A stretch of DNA of 64,000 nucleotides from Otis tarda (Eukaryota > Chordata > Aves > Otidiformes > Otididae), in contig CM048576.1 of NCBI GenBank assembly GCA_026413225.1, forward strand, positions 4,162,501 to 4,226,500, written 5' to 3'. Made by a program: the position numbers and the translations under genes. The notes below the pieces were generated by a model. The model was not told the DNA's origin. It did not search any database and saw nothing but the letters and a program-made list of their open reading frames with translations. Positions 63,476 through 64,000 of the stretch are shown here, piece by piece (position 1 is the stretch's first letter; each line of letters opens with the position of its first letter).

Positions 63476-63548
63476 CTGAGTGCTCTCCCGTGGAAGCTGA
63501 TCCAGCCAGCCCTTGGCGTCGGAGAATGGTGTAGTCTTCCTCAACCTC
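63476..63548 (-). CDS. putative internal coding exon of an unidentified minus-strand gene
   Basis: Read on the minus strand, TGTGTTTGTTTTTTAG makes a good acceptor before 63548, and CTCAG|GTACC makes a donor after 63476, bounding 73 bases. One frame gives EVEEDYTILRRQGLAG and then a Ser/Thr-rich tail, with phase 1 at the 3' end. A second frame (RLRKTTPFSDAKGW...) is also open, so the phase is not certain. The block is GC-richer and more codon-like than its AT-rich surroundings. In the first frame it would splice to the acceptor at 62871 and stop after DKS, giving a polar C-terminus. I do not recognise the protein; upstream exons would lie past 64000. Confidence 0.35.
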
Positions 63549-64000
63549 CTAAAAAACAAACACACCCCCCGCAAAACTCAAGCGGCTATTTCTCTATTTA
63601 CCAAGTGAAGAAAGAGAGCTTCAAATAGGAAAAGAGAAGTTTCACTACAGATGAGTGGACTGGAATCACCCATGTTGCACAGTGACCCACAACGGATCTC
63701 AACTCATTTATCAGCACCTTTATCAGGTCCTCCACTTGCATGCAATATTCCACTTTCTTTTCAGATTTCAGTTAAATTAAAGGCTGGCTACTGACTTAAC
63801 ATGTTGGTATGTCTCGTACATCAAGATGCTATAAACTTTCTACAGCAATAGCTATTAAGTACAGAGAATCCCCATCACATACAAAAAATAATTTTGAATA
63901 TAGTGAGGCTGAAAACCTTGTTATTGGCCTACTGCAAACACCTTAATTTGATATTAGCAGCAGTATGCAACAGATTTGATTAAGTCTTTTTATGTCAGAA
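63549..64000. other. non-coding, window edge
   Basis: AT-rich unique sequence; if the exon at 63476 is real, this is intron. No other exon-like block seen. Confidence 0.35.

Overview
This is a vertebrate nuclear window, most likely from a bird. A CR1 LINE copy at 8335-8807 ends in three copies of the ATTCTATG octamer, the usual CR1 3' end, and two much older CR1 pieces lie at 27000-27215 and 38100-38420. CR1 dominance, few other recognisable repeats, and one strong CpG island in AT-rich sequence fit an avian genome. The species cannot be read from the sequence.

Layout. From 1 to about 47.7 kb is non-coding sequence (intron or gene desert). It holds the CR1 copies, homopolymer and microsatellite runs, a near-perfect 140-bp foldback (18893-19032), three short inverted repeats in AT-rich stretches (6141, 40112, 41590) and a homeodomain/SOX-motif cluster near 17.8 kb. 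From 47.76 to 48.62 kb lies a dense CpG island, the one clear promoter. It has a donor-like site on the minus strand (exon end 48139) and another on the plus strand (exon end 48405), so transcript direction is unresolved; the minus call would make the left 48 kb a long first intron. From 48.6 to 56 kb I see only simple repeats and one weak exon-like block (50342-50401, minus).

The right end may be the 3' end of a minus-strand gene that starts beyond the window. A 73-nt exon-like block at 63476-63548 has good splice sites and an open frame. A strong acceptor at 62871 opens a possible terminal exon whose frame stops after four codons, followed by a long AT-rich stretch with polyadenylation hexamers at 56219-56238. 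I do not recognise the protein.

No complete protein-coding gene, tRNA, rRNA, CRISPR array or convincing endogenous retrovirus was found. Most open frames look like chance. The best candidate for something undescribed is the 18.9-kb foldback, which would form a long hairpin RNA if transcribed.
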